This document shows, in pieces, positions 62,241 through 64,000 of a stretch of DNA of 64,000 bases. The notes below the pieces were generated by a model. It saw only the letters and a list, made by a program, of their open reading frames with translations, searched no databases and was not told where the DNA came from. Source of the DNA: Microcebus murinus. Taxonomy: Eukaryota > Chordata > Mammalia > Primates > Cheirogaleidae. How positions within the stretch are numbered: position 1 is the first letter of the stretch; every line of letters begins with the position of its first letter. Location of the stretch: NCBI RefSeq assembly GCF_040939455.1, contig NC_134112.1, positions 22,904,501-22,968,500 of the forward strand, read 5' to 3'. The translations under genes and the position numbers were made by a program.

Positions 62241-62682
62241 TGCCCTGGCCTAGAGAATATATCATCATAAAAATGTCATAAAGAACAAAAGAGTTACCTC
62301 CTAAACTTCCACTGGCCTCCCCTACTTCAGAGCTTGGGGTGCCCCCATCCCTATGCTCCATCTTTGGAGCTCTGAGACATGGAGAAGAGTCAGCAGGACT
62401 CTGAGGTAGGGCGTGCAGAAGGGTACCAGTGCCATGTGGATTGGCTGTCCACCCAAGTAGTATTTTAAATTCACTTCTTCATGTGGTCACTTGACCTTGG
62501 CTTCTAAGGAAACACTTCCCCCAGAGAGGCACAACCACAAGGTTTTTAAGCTGTTATTACTCAGGTTCCTGAAGAGTAACTCTCAGCAGTTCTGAAACCC
62601 CATTCCCGCTATGAATAAAGTCTGGTTCCAAAAGAGAGGATACTAAGGATGTCAGATGGCATTCAAGAAAGTGCAGGCTTAC

Positions 62683-62760
62683 CTCTGTCAAAGGCCATTT
62701 TGACATCTTCAATGTGCTCAGTGAACCCAGAGACTCTGTAAAGGCCTTCTGACTTCAATC
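62683..62760 (-). CDS. CHN2: Beta-chimaerin RhoGAP exon with arginine finger
   Basis: A 78-base exon encoding 25 complete residues, [20 protein letters not shown] to MAFDR, with a split Gly codon at the start and a split Asp codon at the end. EGLYRVSG contains the arginine finger (the Arg after Tyr) that enters the Rac active site and speeds GTP hydrolysis, so this exon is essential for GAP activity. The donor is GACAGAG|GTAAGC at 62682. The acceptor is TCTCTAACAG|GATTG at 62761, and its pyrimidine tract is a (GA)n microsatellite read on the other strand. The exon before it lies beyond 64000. Confidence 0.97.
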
Positions 62761-62765
62761 CTGTT

Positions 62766-62798
<33 letters not shown>

Positions 62799-62799
62799 C
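62766..62799. repeat. (GA)n microsatellite forming a splice pyrimidine tract
   Basis: About 34 bases of nearly pure GA (one AAAG interruption). On the CHN2 strand this is (TC)n immediately before the AACAG acceptor at 62761. Confidence 0.95.
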
Positions 62800-64000
62800 T
62801 GAGAGGCTGACTTAAGCTTCCTGAAACATTTAAAAAAAGAGACTTGAATTTCATATCCACACCATGTGCTATCAGGAAATAAGCAGATATAGTCAGTGAT
62901 CTTATATATCACACACTGTTGCATCAGAACTTGGACTTGCCAGTCTCAGTTTCCATGCAAGTCTGTCCTCATTTCCTTGTGTGGCCGTGGGGATCTCAGT
63001 GGAAATCTGGTCTTGCCGCCTGGCTTTGCAAGGTGAAGTGATATTCGAGACTCTCATCAACCAGCCCTCTATGTCCTTGGTCAACGGCTTCCAGACATGC
63101 ATGTCACTGCTGTGGAAGGTAACCTGGCTTTCTCCTTCATGTCCTCTTAATGCATGTGCTGTATTGTATGGAGCACCGTGCCAGGTACACACACACGTAT
63201 GTGTGTGCCTAATACATATTACTCTGATTTTATTGGCAAAATCCAAATTTTATATCATTTCATGTTTACTCATAAGAAAGTATGTTAACTGCTTAACTAA
63301 ATGTGATTGATACAATGGTTATACTTTCAGATAAGTGATTACACAAACAGAAAATAAAATCCTATTCATTGCTTCTGGAAATTTGATCACTGCATATTTA
63401 GGCTAAGAAAAAGACTTAGTTTCTTTTCCTAGAGCTTCTTGATGTGTTGAGATACATCCTAAAACCTAGCAAGTTCCCAAAAGCATCAAAAGGGACGGAG
63501 GACCAGGTTTCAGACCTTGTATGTCACAAACTAGCTGCTCCCAAAACGACAGCTACAGCAAAAATAAGCAAATAGCTTCTGCTCTTGCTGCAGGGTGCTC
63601 TTCCAGACTGTTGATAAGTAACATGTGTTCCTGCTTTTTCATGTGGTAAACATTTATGGAATGTGTACTATCTGCCATATATAAGGGTTTTCATTAAGTC
63701 TGCATCAGAGACAACAAATACGTGGCATAAATCATAAATACTGCCCCTCCTCTCTCCTGTGACTACAACAGTCACTCCTAGTCGATCTCAGCTCTTTTCC
63801 CCACGGAGCCTTACTCAGTCTCACAGTTCATCTCACTGCCAGTTGTCCAGGTGACCACTGCTGACCACTTGAAGTTGGCACACGCGATGGAACCTGTGTG
63901 TCATCCTATTCCCAAATTGTGGCGTGCGTACACACAGCTCAGTATAGTTGGAACAGAGGCAAGGACCCAGTGGTTTCTGTGAGCACACAGCAGTGGACAA
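62800..64000 (-). other. CHN2: CHN2 intron, continuing past the window
   Basis: No further CHN2 exon was recognised on the minus strand up to position 64000, and no repeat could be named. The short CACACGTATGTGTGTG near 63188-63204 is a minor simple repeat. Confidence 0.65.

Larger units (their letters stand above)
60857..62682 (-). other. CHN2: CHN2 intron
   Basis: 1826 bases between a GTAAGC donor at 62682 and a TTTTTCAG acceptor at 60857. Contains an AT-rich tract (61530-61615) and a MER5A fossil (62060-62240). Confidence 0.9.

Overview
This is nuclear DNA from a primate, most likely a strepsirrhine (lemur or loris group). The Alu copies carry a middle A-rich linker with an AATTAATTGGCCAACTA-type motif and TATATA runs, which is typical of strepsirrhine Alus. 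Two L1 3' ends also differ from the familiar ape L1. The rest is ordinary mammalian sequence: old L1, L2, MIR, MaLR-type LTRs and hAT/mariner fossils.

Two protein-coding genes can be supported, both on the minus strand. PRR15 (proline-rich 15) has its whole coding sequence in one exon at 23040-23423, with a splice acceptor just upstream in a large CpG-rich region (about 23000-26130) that should hold the 5' exon and promoter. The other is the 3' end of CHN2 (beta-chimaerin, a Rac GTPase-activating protein). Four consecutive coding exons at 62760-62683, 60856-60719, 59059-58954 and 56247-56076 encode most of the RhoGAP domain to the natural C-terminus, followed by a 3' UTR of about 1.6 kb. The rest of CHN2 lies beyond position 64000. 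On the minus strand the order is CHN2 then PRR15, the same neighbour pair and relative orientation as on human chromosome 7p.

Layout: 1-23 kb is intergenic, AT-rich at first, with an L1 at 5.8-8.8 kb and a nest of LTR, Alu and L1 insertions at 9.8-14.4 kb. PRR15 and its CpG island occupy about 22.5-26.1 kb. From 26 to 54 kb is intergenic DNA dense in repeats, including a broken mariner (29-30 kb), an inverted duplication (31.3-31.8 kb) and a large L1/Alu block (37-47.6 kb). From 54.4 kb to the end is CHN2.

No previously undescribed biological system was found. The most useful observations are rearrangement footprints (a 57-bp inverted repeat, nested insertions with clear target-site duplications, a tiny 47-bp poly-T insertion) and a (GA)n microsatellite that forms the polypyrimidine tract of a CHN2 splice acceptor. 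Repeat boundaries and subfamily names were assigned by eye and are approximate.
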